Shown: positions 7,822-17,137, numbered from the stretch's first letter. The stretch is 51,205 nucleotides of DNA from Lachnospiraceae bacterium (GCA_024687745.1 JAILEM010000025.1:1-51205); one strand, 5' to 3'. Notes: generated by a model not told the origin, from the letters alone. Made by a program: numbers and translations.

Positions 7822-8466
7822 ATGAGCATTAAAACAAGGGAGGAGGCTTCGGAATACGGATTATCCCTGCCCGATACATATATGGATATGCCCTTTTCCG
7901 ATAAAAACTGGCAGCTTATACGCTATAAGGGCAATAAAAAAGCCTTTCTCTGGATATATGAAAGAGAGGGGCATATAAACGTCAATGTAAAGGCAGAACC
8001 TGATAAGATCTATATCTGGCGGGATATCTACAGATCAGTTATCCCGGGATACCATCAGAATAAGGAACACTGGAATACCATCATTCTTGACGGAAGCATC
8101 CCCGATGATGATATAAGGATGATGATAGCAGAGAGCTATGATCTGATATCGGATTCTCCGACAAAAAGGATCTACGAGGCTGTAAAAAGGATACCCTGCG
8201 GAAATGTTGCGACCTACGCCCAGGTAGCAGAGGCTGCGGGAGACAGGAAAATGGCAAGGGCAGTAGGAAATGCGCTTCACAGAAACCCTGATCCCGAACA
8301 TATTCCATGTTACAGAGTAGTTAATTCAAAAGGAGAACTGGCAGGGGAATTTGCTTTTGGCGGAGCGGGAGTACAGGCCGGACTTTTGGAGAAGGAGGGT
8401 ATTGAGGTTAAAGATGGGAAGGTAGACCTTATAAGATACGGATGGAAAATGTATTCAGGTAAATAG
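7822..8466 (+). CDS. MmcQ/YjbR-like domain fused to MGMT-type alkyltransferase-like domain
   Basis: 214 aa with ATG behind GTGAGGTGTTAG. Residues 1-~110 match the MmcQ/YjbR fold (WQLIRYKGNKKAFLWIYE, then NVNVKAEPD). Residues ~115-214 match the DNA-binding domain of O6-alkylguanine-DNA alkyltransferases: IPCGNVATYAQVAEAAG helix-turn-helix, an RAVGNALHRNP arginine-finger region, then IPCYRVVNSKGELAG. The active-site motif normally reads PCHRV. Here the alkyl-accepting Cys is kept but His is Tyr, whereas true ATL proteins lose the Cys. It could be a repair enzyme or a damage-binding protein. It stands alone with its own promoter. Confidence 0.82.
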   Translation: MSIKTREEASEYGLSLPDTYMDMPFSDKNWQLIRYKGNKKAFLWIYEREGHINVNVKAEPDKIYIWRDIYRSVIPGYHQNKEHWNTIILDGSIPDDDIRMMIAESYDLISDSPTKRIYEAVKRIPCGNVATYAQVAEAAGDRKMARAVGNALHRNPDPEHIPCYRVVNSKGELAGEFAFGGAGVQAGLLEKEGIEVKDGKVDLIRYGWKMYSGK

Positions 8467-8508
8467 AGGTATCTGACCTTAGACAGGCAAAAGAAACCCC
8501 GCAGAGGA

Positions 8509-9354
8509 TTAAGCCTTTTTTGTCCTGAATTCCTTTGGAGTCTGTCCGACCTTTTTTCTAAAGGCTGTACAGAAGGCACTCTCACTGCCAAATCCCAGCT
8601 GAAAACATATATCCTTGATGCTTGAGGAAGTGGATAGCAAAAGATATTTTGCATGGTTTATGCGCAATGTCAGGATATAATCATAGGGCGCAAACCCTGT
8701 TTCGCTTTTAAAAAGCCTTGAAAAATAGAAGGGACTCAGATTGGCTCTCTCTGCCAATGCCTTAAGGGAAAGCTCCCCGGACAGGTTATCCGAAATATAG
8801 GATACTGTATCCTCGATCACATCCTCCCTGTTTATGTATTTATCGGATTGTTCCCTTGATACTATAAGCTCTGTCATCATGTTGACTATCAGGTTGTTTA
8901 ACACAGCAGGATCCGGGACATTGGTATTTTTAAAGGAAAGATAGAGCCTGTTCAGATTTTTTTCGAAGCGATAGGTCGAATTTAAGTAAAAAACAACATT
9001 TTCATTCTGCGTTATCATTTCATAATACTTTCTTGCCAAAATCCCGTCAAAATGAAACCATTCAGCCTCCCAGGGGGCGTCTGAGCGGTAAGAGTGGGGG
9101 ATGTAACAGTCGATCAGGGCTATCTGTCCTTCTTCGGCTGTAAAGGTCCGGTCGTAGATCTGTATTTTGCAGCTTCCCTTTCTGACAAGGAAACAAAGAA
9201 AACTGTCGTAGGAATCTCTGTAAAGCCCATATCCTGCCATGTATCTGAAATGCCCCACTATAGTAGGGTATAAAAAGATGTTCTGTGTTGATAAGCTTGG
9301 TGAATACAGATAATAATCTGAATCCGGAAAAACCTTCTTTTCTTTGGAAAACAT
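8509..9354 (-). CDS. AraC-family transcriptional regulator
   Basis: 281 aa from the ATG at 9354, which has GGGGAG about seven bases upstream; a longer frame to 9441 lacks one. Residues 1-~165 form a cupin-like AraC ligand-binding domain. Residues ~185-281 carry the two helix-turn-helices (LSLKALAERANLSPFYFSRL and SIKDICFQLGFGSESAFCT) and end in KKVGQTPKEFR, the classical AraC signature. Such proteins usually sense sugars or sugar phosphates in this group. It is divergent from the DUF5107/TPR gene, its likely target. Confidence 0.92.
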   Translation of the reverse strand: MFSKEKKVFPDSDYYLYSPSLSTQNIFLYPTIVGHFRYMAGYGLYRDSYDSFLCFLVRKGSCKIQIYDRTFTAEEGQIALIDCYIPHSYRSDAPWEAEWFHFDGILARKYYEMITQNENVVFYLNSTYRFEKNLNRLYLSFKNTNVPDPAVLNNLIVNMMTELIVSREQSDKYINREDVIEDTVSYISDNLSGELSLKALAERANLSPFYFSRLFKSETGFAPYDYILTLRINHAKYLLLSTSSSIKDICFQLGFGSESAFCTAFRKKVGQTPKEFRTKKA

Positions 9355-9409
9355 ATCAATACTCCCCGAACCAGAGCAATATTTTAAAATAAAAGAGCAA
9401 GTTAATACA

Positions 9410-9438
9410 TTGAAAATGCTGAAAATATCAGATAATAT
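9410..9438 (+). promoter_or_regulatory. possible promoter for the DUF5107/TPR gene
   Basis: TTGAAA (9410-9415), a 17-base spacer and TAATAT (9433-9438). It lies in the 143-base spacer divergent from the AraC gene, 60 bases before the ATG. Match quality is moderate. No obvious long AraC-type direct repeat was found by eye. Confidence 0.4.
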
Positions 9439-9497
9439 CATTTTAACAGCAGTAATAAAAAAAGCAAGATAATTATTAAATATACAGGAGGCAGGGT

Positions 9498-12400
9498 ATG
9501 GGAGAAGTAAAGATATGGGAAGAAAAAGTAGTGATCCCCACGTATGAGACAGGGTTGCCGGATAAGAACCCGATGTTTTTGGAGAAAAGAGTATATCAGG
9601 GAAGTTCAGGGAAAATATATCCGTATCCGTCCACTAATGATATAAGCAGGGAAAAAAAGGATAAGGTCTGGAATGTTGTATTTCTTGAGAATGATTATAT
9701 TAAAGTGATGATAATGCCGGAACTTGGGGGAAGGATACAACGGGCTTATGATAAGACAAATGACTATGATTTTGTTTATTATAACCACGTCATCAAACCG
9801 GCTCTTGTCGGACTTACGGGACCGTGGATCTCGGGTGGAATAGAGTTTAACTGGCCACAGCACCACCGTCCGACAACCTATTGTCCCGTAGACCATAAGA
9901 TAATTGAAAACAGCGACGGAAGTAAAACCCTTTTGACGGGGGATGTGGATCAGATGTATGGGACCAAGGAGAATACGGCGTTTACTCTCTATCCTGACAG
10001 GGCTTATATCGAGATAGAGGCTCAGCTGTATAACAGGACCCCGCTTCCCCAGACCTTTCTCTGGTGGGCTAATCCCGCTGTATCGGTAAACGATCACACC
10101 CAGTCTGTTTTTCCGCCCGATGTACATAACGTCTATGATCACGGTAAGAGGGCTGTTTCCAGATTCCCCATAGCGACGGGTGAATATTATAAATATGATT
10201 ACAGTGAAGGTGTTGATATCTCTAGGTATAAAAATATCCCCGTTCCGACCTCCTATATGGCGGAGAAGTCGGATTATGATTTTGTCGGCGGATATGATTA
10301 TCAAAAGAAGGCCGGACTTCTGCATGTGGCGGATCATCATGTGTCTCCTGGGAAAAAACAGTGGACCTGGGGCTGCGGTGATTTCGGAAAGGCATGGGAC
10401 AGAAACCTTACGGACGAGGATGGGCCTTATATTGAGCTCATGACCGGAATGTATTGTGATAACCAGCCTGATTTTTCCTGGTTAAAACCATATGAGGAGA
10501 AGAGATTCAGACAGTATTTCATGCCGTATAAGGCAGCGGGATATGTAAAGAATGCAGGTATCGATGCGGCATTAAATGTTGAGGTAAGAGAAGGCGGTGT
10601 TCTGTATGTGTGTGTTTATGCTACAGGCAGATTTGAGGACGGAAGGATAGCTGTTGAATATGACGGTAAGAAAATATATGAGGAGGAGGCGATCCTTTCT
10701 CCGGTTGATATATATGAGAAGGAGCTTTTACTGGGAATAGATGACTGTTACAGGGTCAATGTATCGGTTTTTGGAAACGGTAAGAAGCTCATATCCTACA
10801 TGCCCAAGGACCTTGGTATCCCGAAAATAGCGGAACCTGCTAAGGCAGCTTCAAGACCTGAGGAGATAAAGACAAATGAGGAATTATATCTTACAGGTCA
10901 GCATATCGAGCAGTACCGTCATGCGACCTGGCTTCCGGACCCTTATTATATCGAGGGATTAAAGAGGGACAAATATGATGTAAGGATAAACAATGCATAC
11001 GGACTCCTTCTGTTGAGACGGGGAGAATTTGAGGAGGCAGAAAAATATTTCAGAAAGGCTCTCATACGTCTGACCTCCATGCATCCAAATCCCTGTTACA
11101 GCGAGCCCTATTACAACCTTGGGCTGACGCTTTTCTATATGGAAAAATATGATGATGCCTATGAAGCCTTTTATAAGGCAACCTGGGTAAGCGAACTCCA
11201 GGAAATGTCCTTTTATTTTCTGTCCGCCATAAAGGCAAGGGAGGGGGAATGGGAAGAGGCCCTTATGTTTATAGAAAAGGCCCTTGTCAAAAATTCACAT
11301 AATGTAAAAGCCAGAGGCCTTAAAGCTGCCATCCTCTTTAAGATGGGAGATGTCGGACTTGACAGATGTATTGAGGAGAATCTGGAGATCGATCCCTTTG
11401 ACTTTGTTTCGATGTTCATAGGGATAAGGGGCAAAAAAGACAGTAAGGATACTGATCTTTCGGCAGAATTTGGCAGACTGTCAAGGAATTTCAGTGAAAC
11501 CTTCTTAAGAGTTGCGAGGGATCTTGCGGAATACGGACTTTATGAGGAAGCCTTGGATGCACTTAAGATGTTTTCGGGGGATAATGCCCTGATCCACTAC
11601 TATCTGGGAGCATATTATAAAAAACTCGATGAAGATAAAAAAGCCCTTGAGGAGTTCATAAAAGGAGAGAAGTCGGATCCTGCTTACTGTTTTCCGAATA
11701 AGCTTGAAGATATTGCAGTTCTTGATTGCGCAATAGAAATGCTTGGTGATAAGGAGTCTTCTAAGGCCATGTACTATCTCGGCTGCCTTTACTATGATAA
11801 ACTCGGATATTCAAAGGCTGTAAAGCTGTGGGAAGGGTCTGAGAGATCCGATGATAATTATCCCACGCTGTTAAGAAATCTATCCATAGCTTATTACAAT
11901 AAACTGGACAGGAAGGAAGAAGCAAGGAGACTGCTTGAGCGGGCCTTTGAGCTCGACACAGGTGATGCGAGGATTTTTTTGGAACTGGATCAGTTATATC
12001 AGAAGCTTTCAGTTCCAAAAGAGGACAGGCTGTTAAGGTTTGAAGAAAATAAAGAGTTAATTGAGAAAAGAGATGATCTTTATACCGAATATGTGACTCT
12101 GTTAAACAGTATGGGTAAATATGAGGAAGCCTACAGGCTGATATCAGGACATGAATTCAGAACCTGGGAAGGTGCGGAGGGCAAGATAACAACGCAGTTT
12201 AAAGTCTGTCTTGTTGAACAGGCAAAGGATCATCTTGAAAAAGGGGATGCAAAAAGAGCCCTGGATCTTCTGCTTGAGGCATTATCCTATCCGGAAAATC
12301 TCGGGGAGGGAAGACTTGAGGGCACCAAGGATAACAATATTTATTACTATATCGGCAGAGCATATGATATTCTCGGTGACAATGAGAGAGCGATTGATTC

Positions 12401-12800
12401 ATATAAAAAAGCTACTCTCGGAGCCATGGAGGTTGCGGGAATGATGTACTATTATGATCAGCCTGCGGATATGATCCTGTATCAGGGGCTTGCAAAGGAA
12501 AGACTTGGAGATATTAAGGCTGCCAACGCAAGATATTATAAATTGCTGGATTTTGGTGAGATGCACCTGGAGGATGAGTTTGAGATGGATTATTTTGCCG
12601 TATCCATGCCTGATATGTCGGTGTTTGACGCTGATATGACAAGGAAGAACAGGGCTCACTGCTACTATGTTATGGGACTTGCCTGTATCGGACTTAAGAG
12701 AGGAAGGGAGGCAGTAGAAAACCTTGAAAGGGTGCTCTGTATAGACAGTGATCATCAGAATGCCGGGATATACTTAAAGATGGCAAAGAATATGACGTAA
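9498..12800 (+). CDS. DUF5107 domain protein with tetratricopeptide repeats
   Basis: 1100 aa with ATG behind CAGGAGGCAGGGT. Residues ~1-340 correspond to DUF5107, seen in GGRIQRAYDKTNDYDFVYYN, WISGGIEFNWPQHHRPTTYC and a later KQWTWGCGDFGKAWDRNLT segment. This conserved domain looks like a galactose-mutarotase or glycoside-hydrolase-related beta sandwich and is rich in aromatic and acidic residues. From about 480 to the end the protein is TPR repeats (for example NNAYGLLLLRRGEFEEAEKY, YYNLGLTLFYMEKYDDAYEA). There is no signal peptide, so it is probably cytoplasmic. Linkage to AraC supports a role in carbohydrate use; the reaction is unknown. A strong terminator follows, so it is monocistronic. 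Confidence 0.85.
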   Translation: MGEVKIWEEKVVIPTYETGLPDKNPMFLEKRVYQGSSGKIYPYPSTNDISREKKDKVWNVVFLENDYIKVMIMPELGGRIQRAYDKTNDYDFVYYNHVIKPALVGLTGPWISGGIEFNWPQHHRPTTYCPVDHKIIENSDGSKTLLTGDVDQMYGTKENTAFTLYPDRAYIEIEAQLYNRTPLPQTFLWWANPAVSVNDHTQSVFPPDVHNVYDHGKRAVSRFPIATGEYYKYDYSEGVDISRYKNIPVPTSYMAEKSDYDFVGGYDYQKKAGLLHVADHHVSPGKKQWTWGCGDFGKAWDRNLTDEDGPYIELMTGMYCDNQPDFSWLKPYEEKRFRQYFMPYKAAGYVKNAGIDAALNVEVREGGVLYVCVYATGRFEDGRIAVEYDGKKIYEEEAILSPVDIYEKELLLGIDDCYRVNVSVFGNGKKLISYMPKDLGIPKIAEPAKAASRPEEIKTNEELYLTGQHIEQYRHATWLPDPYYIEGLKRDKYDVRINNAYGLLLLRRGEFEEAEKYFRKALIRLTSMHPNPCYSEPYYNLGLTLFYMEKYDDAYEAFYKATWVSELQEMSFYFLSAIKAREGEWEEALMFIEKALVKNSHNVKARGLKAAILFKMGDVGLDRCIEENLEIDPFDFVSMFIGIRGKKDSKDTDLSAEFGRLSRNFSETFLRVARDLAEYGLYEEALDALKMFSGDNALIHYYLGAYYKKLDEDKKALEEFIKGEKSDPAYCFPNKLEDIAVLDCAIEMLGDKESSKAMYYLGCLYYDKLGYSKAVKLWEGSERSDDNYPTLLRNLSIAYYNKLDRKEEARRLLERAFELDTGDARIFLELDQLYQKLSVPKEDRLLRFEENKELIEKRDDLYTEYVTLLNSMGKYEEAYRLISGHEFRTWEGAEGKITTQFKVCLVEQAKDHLEKGDAKRALDLLLEALSYPENLGEGRLEGTKDNNIYYYIGRAYDILGDNERAIDSYKKATLGAMEVAGMMYYYDQPADMILYQGLAKERLGDIKAANARYYKLLDFGEMHLEDEFEMDYFAVSMPDMSVFDADMTRKNRAHCYYVMGLACIGLKRGREAVENLERVLCIDSDHQNAGIYLKMAKNMT

Positions 12801-12824
12801 AATGATATATAGTGAACAGATTCC

Positions 12825-12865
12825 GGGAGCAGTCATTCTTAAATGAACGACTGCTCCCTGTTTTT
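12825..12865 (+). terminator. intrinsic terminator after the DUF5107/TPR gene
   Basis: Stem GGGAGCAGTC (12825-12834) / GACTGCTCCC (12849-12858) followed by TGTTTTT. Confidence 0.9.
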
Positions 12866-12871
12866 ACAGCC

Positions 12872-12900
12872 TTGACGCAAGTATGAAATCATACTAATAT
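12872..12900 (+). promoter_or_regulatory. promoter of the AI-2E/MarR operon with operator-like palindrome in the spacer
   Basis: TTGACG (12872-12877), a 17-base spacer and TAATAT (12895-12900). The spacer is almost filled by the perfect inverted repeat AGTATGA-AA-TCATACT (12880-12895), a size and position fitting a MarR-dimer site. Since a MarR gene is the second gene of the transcript, autorepression is the simple reading. Confidence 0.6.
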
Positions 12901-12936
12901 AAAAATACAATCTTAATATGAAACGGAGGAATTGAT

Positions 12937-14073
12937 TTGAAGAGAAAATTTAAGGATGAAAAGTGGTATTCCCTGGCAGTTGCAATATGTATCGGGGTGT
13001 TGTTCCATTTTCTTTTAAACCACCTTGGCGATATCGGAAATATGTTTGGAAATATCGGATATTTTGTATACCCTCTGGTTGCCGGAGGGATACTCGCATA
13101 TCTGATCAATCCTCTGATGCGTATATTTGAGAACAGACTTTTTAAAGGCATAAAGAATGATAAGGTAAAGCGAATTATTTCTCTTGTGCTCTCGCTTCTT
13201 ATTGTCATAGTCTTTTTTGTTCTGGTCATAGGTATGCTTGTTCCGCAGATCTATCAGAGTGTGGCAAGATTATACGCAAATAAAGACGAATACTTTGCCG
13301 CATTATCGGAATGGATGAAAAACATCGGAGCAGGCTCCATATTGAAAAACTTTGAGGGACTTTTCGGGGCATCCTCAAATATGATCGTGGCACTTTCCGA
13401 TTTTATTTCCCAAAACAGTGAGGCTATAGAAAACGGAGTCGCAAGGTTCGGAGGGCATATCGGATCCTGGGCCATAGGTATGATCTTCTCTGTCTATTTT
13501 CTTGTGGAAAAGGAAAAGATCGCTGATTTTATGTACGGGATATTAAAAAGGATAAAGAAGGATGATGAAAAAAGAGAACGTACCATGACGCATATTAAGA
13601 GGATCGATTACATTCTTACAAGATATATCATATTATCCATAACAGACGGGATAATAGTGGGTGCCGTAAATGCCATCTTTATGGCTGTTACGCATATGCA
13701 GTATACAGGTCTTGTATCTGTGATAGTCGGTGTTACGAATCTGATACCCACCTTTGGCCCTGTTATCGGAGCGGCTATAGGAGGTCTGATACTGCTTTTG
13801 GTAAATCCCGTACATGCATTGTATTTTCTCATTTTTACAGTGATACTTCAAACGATCGACGGATATATCTTAAAACCAAAGATGTTTGGCGACACCTTTG
13901 GGGTTTCGGGGTTGTGGATACTGATAGCTATAATAGTCGGCGGAAGGATATTCGGAGTCCTTGGGATAATCCTTGCTATCCCCTTTGTTGCGATATTGGA
14001 TTATCTGATCCGAAATGTATATACTCCTTACAGGGATTCAAAGGAAAAGGAGAATGAAATAAATGAAGCTTAA
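12937..14073 (+). CDS. AI-2E family transporter
   Basis: 378 aa with a TTG start behind ACGGAGGAATTGAT. The sequence has seven to eight membrane helices and the family's conserved regions: GGILAYLINPLMRIFENRLF near the N-terminus, LIPTFGPVIGAAIGG near 270-285, and FGVSGLWILIAIIVGGRIFG followed by GIILAIPFVAIL near the C-terminus. The family (YdgG/TqsA/PerM) exports AI-2 or other small molecules, and some members are Na+/H+ antiporters; the substrate here is unknown. The stop overlaps the start of the MarR gene by 11 bases. Confidence 0.9.
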   Translation: MKRKFKDEKWYSLAVAICIGVLFHFLLNHLGDIGNMFGNIGYFVYPLVAGGILAYLINPLMRIFENRLFKGIKNDKVKRIISLVLSLLIVIVFFVLVIGMLVPQIYQSVARLYANKDEYFAALSEWMKNIGAGSILKNFEGLFGASSNMIVALSDFISQNSEAIENGVARFGGHIGSWAIGMIFSVYFLVEKEKIADFMYGILKRIKKDDEKRERTMTHIKRIDYILTRYIILSITDGIIVGAVNAIFMAVTHMQYTGLVSVIVGVTNLIPTFGPVIGAAIGGLILLLVNPVHALYFLIFTVILQTIDGYILKPKMFGDTFGVSGLWILIAIIVGGRIFGVLGIILAIPFVAILDYLIRNVYTPYRDSKEKENEINEA

Positions 14074-14503
14074 ACAAAATGAAACCTTAAGGGAATTTGA
14101 CAGGATGAACAGGATGATGGATGAGCATATACATGAGATCGCAGCCTCTGTAGGGTTATCCGACAGTGCATATGATATACTTAAGTCTATACTTTTTCTG
14201 GATGACGGGTGTACACAGACTGATATCTGCCGTTACAGCCATCTTAATAAGCAGACAGTCAATTCATCGGTAAAAAAACTTGAAAAGAGCGGATATATTT
14301 CCTTTGAAAGAGGAGTCGGGCGTGAGAGGAGGATCCTTCTTACAGAGCCCGGCAAACAGGTCATAAAGGAGAAGGTTATTCCTGTTGTGAAGGCTGAAAA
14401 TGAGATATTTAATAAAATGAGTGAAGGAGAAAGAAGTATCATTCATGATATCTCGCAGAGATATATGACAGCGATCGGTGAAGAACTTGCGCCAATCATA
14501 TAA
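14063..14503 (+). CDS. MarR-family transcriptional regulator
   Basis: 146 aa. The ATG has AAAGGAGAATG upstream, inside the end of the AI-2E gene, so translation is coupled. A winged helix-turn-helix is clear: GCTQTDICRYSHLNKQTVNSSVKKLEKSGYI (about residues 52-82), then the wing ERGVGRERRILLTEPGK. Flanking helices provide the dimer interface. MarR proteins usually repress their own operon and release it on ligand binding. The palindrome in the operon promoter is the likely site. Confidence 0.9.
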   Translation: MKLKQNETLREFDRMNRMMDEHIHEIAASVGLSDSAYDILKSILFLDDGCTQTDICRYSHLNKQTVNSSVKKLEKSGYISFERGVGRERRILLTEPGKQVIKEKVIPVVKAENEIFNKMSEGERSIIHDISQRYMTAIGEELAPII

Positions 14504-14549
14504 GGTCGATAAAATACAGGGAAAGCAATACGGGAAGTATGTATGAGGT

Positions 14550-15344
14550 TTGAAATCAGATATGGTATTATTTTTTTCGGCAACAGGTAATACAGAATTT
14601 ATCGCTGATAATATAGCAAAGGATATTGGTGATGAGAGCCTTGATCTGCTTGAAAGGATAAAGAGATCGGATTTTTCCGACATTTATTCAGAGAAACCCT
14701 TTATAATCTGCGCTCCTATCTATGTATGTGAGATGCCAAGATTTTTGGCCGCCTATCTTAAGAAAGTGCGCCTTTTGGGTAACAGGCTTGTCTACTTTGT
14801 ATTTACGAGCGGGGGATATACCGGAATAGCACCGGTTCTGGCCAAGCGGATGGTCAGAAAGAAGGGAATGATATATATGGGCAGGGCAGAGTTTAAAATG
14901 CCAAGAAATTATCCCTTAAGTGACCGTTACAGACTTTTGAGCGATGAAGAGGATATGGAACGCATCAGGGCTTCGTATAGGAAAATACCCCGGGTAGAAG
15001 CTTTGATAAAGAAGGAAAAGTATCTTAAGGGAAGACATGTTTTTCTTTTTGAACTGATGATAACTCTCCCCTATAATCCTCTGTGGGTCAGATATAACCA
15101 GCCATCGAAGCCTTTTTACGCAACGGATAAGTGCATAGGATGTCATAAATGCGAAAAGGTCTGCCCTCTAAATAATATATATTTTGATGATAAATACCCA
15201 AAATGGAAAAGCAGCTGTGCACATTGTATGGCCTGTTATTCTTCCTGCCCCAAAGAGGCGATAGAATATGGGGACAAAACTCTTGGTAAGAAGAGATACA
15301 GGCTTGATAAATATGCAGATAAAGAGGGTAAAGCATTACATTAA
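14550..15344 (+). CDS. EFR1-type flavodoxin-ferredoxin fusion
   Basis: 264 aa with a TTG start behind TATGAGGT. Residues 3-~150 are a flavodoxin fold; FFSATGNTEFIADNI is the FMN phosphate loop and later FTSGGYTG is a second FMN loop. Residues ~190-245 hold two [4Fe-4S] motifs, CIGCHKCEKVCPLNN and CAHCMACYSSCPKEA. This order matches the EFR1 ferrodoxin family of Clostridia, an electron carrier that can join FMN and Fe-S chemistry. It lies 46 bases after the MarR gene and may share its transcript. The electron partner is not evident locally. Confidence 0.9.
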   Translation: MKSDMVLFFSATGNTEFIADNIAKDIGDESLDLLERIKRSDFSDIYSEKPFIICAPIYVCEMPRFLAAYLKKVRLLGNRLVYFVFTSGGYTGIAPVLAKRMVRKKGMIYMGRAEFKMPRNYPLSDRYRLLSDEEDMERIRASYRKIPRVEALIKKEKYLKGRHVFLFELMITLPYNPLWVRYNQPSKPFYATDKCIGCHKCEKVCPLNNIYFDDKYPKWKSSCAHCMACYSSCPKEAIEYGDKTLGKKRYRLDKYADKEGKALH

Positions 15345-15390
15345 TGAATTTACCGATTTTATACTGATTGTTTGAAGGGAAAGGGGATGG

Positions 15391-15783
15391 ATGAACATGG
15401 ATCCGGTACTTGTGATAGATGTAGACATAGATGAAGTATATGAAGTGGCGGGGGAGAGGGGAAGAGCCTGTATGCTTCTGTTTCATGGAAGTGCTGACTG
15501 TGACAGCTTTAAGGGGAGAATACTTCCCGGGGCAGTAGATACGCAAAAGCAGGAAAATGGAAGCCCCAATCTTATCTCTGCAAGATATATCCTTGAGGGA
15601 AGGGATCATACAGGAGAGGAATGCAGGATATTTATAGAGAATAATTCTCTGCCTGAGAGTGAATATACAAGACCTCTTATCTATACCGACAGTTATGCTC
15701 TAAAATGGCTTGAAGCAGCTGAACTCTGCGGAGCAATAAAGGAGAAAGAGGGCGGAGTCGTCATTTTGATATATAAAAAATAA
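15391..15783 (+). CDS. DUF3237-like protein
   Basis: 130 aa. ATG at 15391, with a second ATG two codons later, behind AAGGGAAAGGGG. The pattern GRILPGAVDTQ, then NLISARYILEGRDHTGEECRI, resembles the small beta-barrel family DUF3237, whose members often have a G-[IV]-LPGG-DW stretch before L-x-A-R-Y. Function is unknown. It lies between the EFR1 and alcohol dehydrogenase genes, short gaps on both sides, and may belong with them to a reductive side pathway, which is speculation. Confidence 0.55.
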   Translation: MNMDPVLVIDVDIDEVYEVAGERGRACMLLFHGSADCDSFKGRILPGAVDTQKQENGSPNLISARYILEGRDHTGEECRIFIENNSLPESEYTRPLIYTDSYALKWLEAAELCGAIKEKEGGVVILIYKK

Positions 15784-15863
15784 GAAGTAAGAAAGCAAAA
15801 AATATATTATACTAACTTTATCAATGTAAACAACGGTTCATTTTGAGAAAGGAAGAAGCAGAT

Positions 15864-17042
15864 ATGTTTGATTTTAAATACTATACGCCTACCAAGGTGA
15901 TCCTTGGAAGAAATACTCAGGAAAGAGTAGCTGAGCTTATCAGGGAATTCGGAGGGACTAAGATACTTATACATTACGGTGGAGGGAGTGTTGTACGTTC
16001 GGGCCTTCTGAAACAGGTTACTGACAGACTTGATGCAGATGGCATAAGCTATGTCACTCTTGGAGGGGCTGTTCCAAATCCCCGTCTGTCTCTGGTATAT
16101 GAGGGAATTAAGCTCTGTAAAAAGGAAAAGGTGGATTTCCTGCTTGCAGTGGGCGGAGGAAGTGCCATTGATTCTGCCAAGGCTATAGGCTATGGGGTAG
16201 CTAATGAAGGGGATGTATGGGATTTTTACAGTTATAAACGAACTGCAAAAGGCTGCCTTCCCTTAGGTGTGATCCTAACACTTGCGGCAACCGGAAGTGA
16301 GATGAGTGATTCCTCTGTCATAACAAAGGAGGAGGGCTTGATAAAACGAGGTTACAGCAGCGATTTCGGACGTGCCAGATTTGCTATCCTCAATCCCGAA
16401 CTTACCATGACTCTGCCTGACTATCAGACAGCCTGCGGGTGTACAGATATCATGATGCATACAATGGAGAGATATTTTACAAACGGAGGCAACATGGAGA
16501 TCACAGATTCCATGGCAGAGGCCCTTTTGCGTACGGTTAAGAAGAATGCCCTGATCCTTTATAAGGATCCCAAAAACTATGATGCAAGGGCTGAGGTTAT
16601 GTGGGCAGGAAGTCTTTCACACAACGGTCTTACGGGATGCGGTAACGATGGAGGCGACTGGATGACCCATAAGCTTGAACACGAACTTGGAGGTCTTTAT
16701 GATGTGGCACACGGTGCCGGACTTGCGGCTATATGGGGAAGCTGGGCGAGATATGTATATAAAAACTGTCTTCATCGTTTTAAAAGATATGCAGTCAATG
16801 TCATGGGTATAACTGATGAAGGAAATGACGAAGAGACAGCTTTAAAGGGCATTGAGGCAATGGAGGATTTTTACAGAAGTATCGGTATGCCTACAAACCT
16901 TCGTGAGTTGGGTGTAAATCCTACAGAAGAAGAGCTTAGGCTCATGGCAAAAAAATGTGCTGACGGGGTCGGAGGAGAAAAAGGTTCGGCAAGGGTACTT
17001 AATGAAGAGGCTATGCTTTCGATCTATCGTGCGAGCATGTAG
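15864..17042 (+). CDS. iron-containing alcohol dehydrogenase (butanol dehydrogenase-like)
   Basis: 392 aa from the ATG at 15864, with AAAGGAAGAAG upstream; a TTG seven codons earlier is less likely. Family marks: nucleotide loop GGGSAIDSAKAIG, ATGSEMSDSSVITKE, and metal-binding His residues in DIMMHTMERYF and in HKLEHELGGLYDVAHGAGLA, the group III ADH signature. Close to BdhA/YqhD-type NADPH-dependent enzymes that reduce butyraldehyde or other aldehydes to alcohols in the cytoplasm. It probably disposes of aldehydes or reducing power in a fermenting anaerobe. The substrate is not certain. Confidence 0.93.
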   Translation: MFDFKYYTPTKVILGRNTQERVAELIREFGGTKILIHYGGGSVVRSGLLKQVTDRLDADGISYVTLGGAVPNPRLSLVYEGIKLCKKEKVDFLLAVGGGSAIDSAKAIGYGVANEGDVWDFYSYKRTAKGCLPLGVILTLAATGSEMSDSSVITKEEGLIKRGYSSDFGRARFAILNPELTMTLPDYQTACGCTDIMMHTMERYFTNGGNMEITDSMAEALLRTVKKNALILYKDPKNYDARAEVMWAGSLSHNGLTGCGNDGGDWMTHKLEHELGGLYDVAHGAGLAAIWGSWARYVYKNCLHRFKRYAVNVMGITDEGNDEETALKGIEAMEDFYRSIGMPTNLRELGVNPTEEELRLMAKKCADGVGGEKGSARVLNEEAMLSIYRASM

Positions 17043-17069
17043 CAGAGAACCTTAATATGCAGAATATGT

Positions 17070-17075
17070 TATAAT
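17070..17075 (+). promoter_or_regulatory. possible -10 element for the glycan locus
   Basis: Perfect TATAAT, 63 bases before the first glycosyltransferase gene. The expected -35 place reads about AACCTT, a poor match, so this is only a candidate. Confidence 0.3.
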
Positions 17076-17137
17076 ATCTAAATGGCTTAGGAAAAACTAT
17101 AAAAAAGTTAAAGCATACATGGATAAGGGGTAGATAA

